Below, in pieces: positions 61,699-64,000 of a stretch of 64,000 nucleotides of DNA. The stretch's first letter is position 1; each line of letters starts with the position of its first letter. The position numbers were made by a program, and so were the translations under genes. Under the pieces are notes generated by a model. That model saw nothing but the letters and a program-made list of their open reading frames with translations, made no database searches and was not told the DNA's origin. Source of the stretch: Chryseobacterium sp. (GTDB lineage: Bacteria; Bacteroidota; Bacteroidia; Flavobacteriales; Weeksellaceae); assembly GCA_031277615.1 (NCBI GenBank), contig JAITMC010000027.1, forward strand, positions 1 to 64,000. The letters are read 5' to 3'.

Positions 61699-61719
61699 CG
61701 AATCATTTATAAAATCCCG

Positions 61720-61736
61720 CAAAAATAGCAAAAATA
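61720..61736 (-). promoter_or_regulatory. Two overlapping-phase -7 elements of trmB
   Basis: TATTTTTG occurs twice on the minus strand (61720-61727 and 61729-61736), 21 and 30 bases before ATG 61698. Either could serve as the -7 element. Confidence 0.4.
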
Positions 61737-61795
61737 GCATAGAATACCTTGCCTTTTAATGATAAAAGACCAGTAATGAGTGTATTTGAAGATTT

Positions 61796-62569
61796 TTATG
61801 GAGTGGCCGAGCTCCCCAAAGCGACCAGAATGGCCTTCTCAATAGTTTTCTGTGATGCATATTGGGCTCCGCAAACCAGGCTTGAGAAAAGATACTGGCC
61901 CTTGTCTACTACAATGGAACTTTCGCCGTGTGCCGGAACTGCAAGCCTGTATTTGGTGGTTCCTACACCTTCCATTCTTACAATGATGTTACAGTCCGAC
62001 TTATTCTGGATCAGCACAATGCTTTCCTTACTGTTCGGATCATTATCGAACAGGGAATTTAAGATTTTTACCGTACGGTTCTGATGCTCTACCGGATTCA
62101 CAGCCATCAGCATGTTGAATTCTTCAGCTTCAGCATTGGGGATGGCGGCATTGGCTGAAGTATTTACTACAAATGCATTTTGTGCCGTACTGGGAGTATA
62201 CACAGTGGTAGATTGTTTGGCTGCAAGTTCTGCTTTGTATTTGGCGATCTGTTTCTGTTTGATAATGGCATTCATCTCATCGAAACTGATCTTGGTGGAT
62301 GGTCTTCTTTTCAGCAGGGCAAGCATTTCCTGCATATCCTTTACTTTCTGATCCGCCGGATGGGCATTTTTGATGTATTCTTTCATCATTTCCATCACCC
62401 GGGGCTTCAGGACGGATCTTTTAGGATCATCAGGATGGGCATCTCTTAAGAAGGCATTGATCTCATAGATATTTTTACTTTTCAAAATATCGGTATAGTC
62501 TTTTCCCTTTTTCTGGGCAGACAGGTTGACGAAGAGAACTGAACCAAAAAGTAAAAGTAGTTTTTTCAT
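61796..62569 (-). CDS. Secreted protein with DUF6759-like domain, larger paralogue
   Basis: A 257-residue protein with a signal peptide (ends NLSAQK). It shares the N-terminal block DILKSKNIYEINAFLRDAHPDDPKRSVLKP and the C-terminal domain (NKSDCNIIVRMEG; LAVPAHGESSIVVDKG; VCGAQY) with 60296-61003. An insert of about 50 residues (about 58-110) includes a second HPADQK repeat. It ends 97 bp before the trmB start. Function unknown. Confidence 0.68.
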   Translation of the reverse strand: MKKLLLLFGSVLFVNLSAQKKGKDYTDILKSKNIYEINAFLRDAHPDDPKRSVLKPRVMEMMKEYIKNAHPADQKVKDMQEMLALLKRRPSTKISFDEMNAIIKQKQIAKYKAELAAKQSTTVYTPSTAQNAFVVNTSANAAIPNAEAEEFNMLMAVNPVEHQNRTVKILNSLFDNDPNSKESIVLIQNKSDCNIIVRMEGVGTTKYRLAVPAHGESSIVVDKGQYLFSSLVCGAQYASQKTIEKAILVALGSSATP

Positions 62570-62782
62570 TCACAAATTTTTAAATTAAAAAAATGTTTTC
62601 TGTTATTTGGTGTTTGGTCAATTAGTCTTTAATGTGATAACGAAATACGGTTATTTTTATTTTAAACACATCAATGTGATCTAAAAATAAGCATATTTTT
62701 GAATAGTAAAAAATATCTGCTGTGGATTTTAAAAAAACAGCTGAAATTCAGCTATGTGTTTCTGCGTTAAAAAGCAGTGATT

Positions 62783-63571
62783 TTATTTGACGATCTCCTG
62801 CAGGTTTGAATTTTTAAGCCTCTTCTGATAGATCGGCATGTATTTTTCAATCGGAAGCTTTATCGCTTCAAAATTTCCGGCCAGTACATAGGCTTCTATA
62901 TTTTCAGAAGTGTATACAAACTGGAGGAAATTGTCGATCAGGTTGTCAGGAATTTTGAACTTCGTAAAATAGTCTTTACCCAGATAGTTTCTGATCTGCG
63001 TTATGGAATTGTTCATTCTTTCATAAGCCATATACCGCTGTTTTTTCTTTCTTTCCCCCGAAAGAATATCATAGATGCTTCCTAAGCTGAAGGTAAGACC
63101 TCCGTCTCTTAATCCTGCAACCGGCAGCTCAGGAGAAGTACCGTCGCCTTTCGGTTCCGGAAGTCCGATTACTTTTTTCAGGGCAAGACTTTTATCTTCT
63201 TTTCTTATGGCATTCATGTCATATCTGAGGTTTCCGGTAGGCTTAAACCGGTTGAGCACAATTTCCTGAATTTCGTAATAGGCAATTTTCAATTCGGTCA
63301 GATTTTTCTGTCCGAGCATCTGAGGAGTAAGCTTTACATCTTTTCTCTCCGTTACAATAGACGTAAAACGGATAACATCACCGGGCACAGCAGGAATACT
63401 ATAGTTTCCATTGTAGTCGGTCAGCACGGTTTTCTGGGTATTCAGATTGGTAACATACACCTGGTTGAGATAAAGGATAGAATTATCTCTTAAAAATACC
63501 TCCCCGGAGTATATCTGTGCATTGATCTTTACTAAAAAAGTCAGGAGCAAAAGGGTAATAAGCTTCTTCAT
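62783..63571 (-). CDS. Secreted protein with carboxypeptidase-regulatory-like domain
   Basis: A 262-residue protein with a signal peptide (ends KINAQI). Residues about 20-100 are a carboxypeptidase-regulatory-like beta domain (VFLRDNSILYLNQVYVTNLNTQ; TDYNGNYSIPAVPGDVIRFTS). The rest is helical and charged (AYERMNNSITQIRNYLGKDYFTKFKIPDNLIDNFLQF). Such proteins are often associated with the outer membrane in Bacteroidota. A TAATTTTG element lies 10 bases before the ATG (63582-63589). Confidence 0.7.
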   Translation of the reverse strand: MKKLITLLLLTFLVKINAQIYSGEVFLRDNSILYLNQVYVTNLNTQKTVLTDYNGNYSIPAVPGDVIRFTSIVTERKDVKLTPQMLGQKNLTELKIAYYEIQEIVLNRFKPTGNLRYDMNAIRKEDKSLALKKVIGLPEPKGDGTSPELPVAGLRDGGLTFSLGSIYDILSGERKKKQRYMAYERMNNSITQIRNYLGKDYFTKFKIPDNLIDNFLQFVYTSENIEAYVLAGNFEAIKLPIEKYMPIYQKRLKNSNLQEIVK

Positions 63572-63581
63572 ATAATGAGGG

Positions 63582-63589
63582 CAAAATTA
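63582..63589 (-). promoter_or_regulatory. Putative -7 element of the regulatory-like-domain gene
   Basis: TAATTTTG on the minus strand, 10 bases before the ATG; a near-leaderless arrangement if used. Confidence 0.35.
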
Positions 63590-63705
63590 CATAGAAAAAC
63601 AGCAATTTATACCTGATAAGATAAGGATTACAGGTTAAAGTTATATTAAACTTTGATATTAAACTGTTAATGAATGTTATATATGAGAAAAATCATTAAT
63701 ATTTT

Positions 63706-64000
63706 TTATTTACGTTTTACCAGAAGCCAGCTTGAATATTTTACCGAAATGGAAGAACCGAATTCCGTCCAGCTGATAAAATACCAGTAGGTAGCGGTAG
63801 GTACAGGTCTTCCGCCCATTCTTCCGTCCCAGGTGTATCGGTTGGAAGGGCTTCCCCTGAAGATCTCAGCTCCATACCGGTCGAATATTCTGAATTCAAG
63901 GTTTTCATTCGCCATTAAGGCTGAGTAATCAATCTGCTCATTATGACCGTCCCCATTCGGAGTGATGGTATTGATGAGATTGATAATCGCAAATTCTTTT
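63706..64000 (-). CDS. T9SS type B sorting domain protein, C-terminus only (partial)
   Basis: The frame runs out of the right edge of the window. The visible 98 residues contain NTITPNGDGHNEQIDYSAL, then FRIFDRYGAEIFRG, YTWDGRMGGRPVPTATYWYFI and a basic end, LLVKRK. TPNGDG(x)N, the I(F/Y)DRYG block and the W-DG-x(4)-P-x-x-T-Y-W/Y pattern define the gliding motility-associated type B C-terminal domain. The protein upstream is probably a large surface adhesin, but that part is not in the window. Confidence 0.9.
   Translation of the reverse strand, partial: KEFAIINLINTITPNGDGHNEQIDYSALMANENLEFRIFDRYGAEIFRGSPSNRYTWDGRMGGRPVPTATYWYFISWTEFGSSISVKYSSWLLVKRK

Overview
The window looks like chromosomal DNA of a Flavobacteriia member of the Bacteroidota, most like Chryseobacterium. 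The evidence is a SusC/SusD pair, type IX secretion C-terminal sorting domains (types A and B), GLPGLI, DUF4252, DUF3667 and DUF4407 families, AT-rich DNA, and many promoters with the Bacteroidota -7 element TAnnTTTG, often without a recognisable Shine-Dalgarno site. The left edge cuts an rRNA operon (3' end of 5S rRNA plus terminator); the right edge cuts a gene ending in a type B sorting domain.

Layout. 1-1080: 5S end, two copies of a hairpin-rich MITE/REP-like repeat and a Flavo-1-like structured RNA candidate. 1079-6395 (minus): five genes that read as a chaperone-usher-like surface fibre operon (subunit, periplasmic chaperone, beta-barrel usher, second subunit, tip-like protein). 6616-13811 (minus): SusC, SusD and a Tat-exported phospholipase C. 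14163-17453 (minus): Omp85/TamA-like barrel, WG-repeat protein, SDR oxidoreductase. 17706-19547 (plus): phosphodiesterase-like domain fused to alkaline phosphatase. 19554-19911: seven perfect DnaA boxes with strict 12-bp spacing next to an AT-rich stretch, a strong candidate oriC. 20037-24315 (minus): two small secreted proteins, aroA, a MazG-like protein and a lipoprotein. 24499-31073: L31 type B, a GlmU-like protein, an ECF sigma factor operon with DUF4252/DUF2807-type envelope proteins. 31253-44428: guaB, two T9SS-exported M43 metalloproteases flanking a DUF4407 plus AAA-M41 protease operon, ruvC, a 2H phosphoesterase, a PadR regulator with two membrane proteins, and a beta-lactamase-like hydrolase. 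45062-51069: Dph6-like protein, icmF, DUF3667.

51368-57169 is the most unusual region: a GLPGLI protein, then a tandem array of six copies of a small secreted peptide gene (four intact, two damaged) with a conserved leader and variable C-terminus, followed by SdpA-like and SdpB/HTTM-like genes and an ABC transporter. It reads as a multi-peptide antimicrobial or signalling peptide system related to Bacillus SDP. 57913-59730 carries rplM-rpsI and rpsB (tsf does not follow). 59856-63571 holds three related small-protein genes around trmB, and a carboxypeptidase-regulatory-like protein.

All assignments come from reading motifs by eye; no database search or structure prediction was run.
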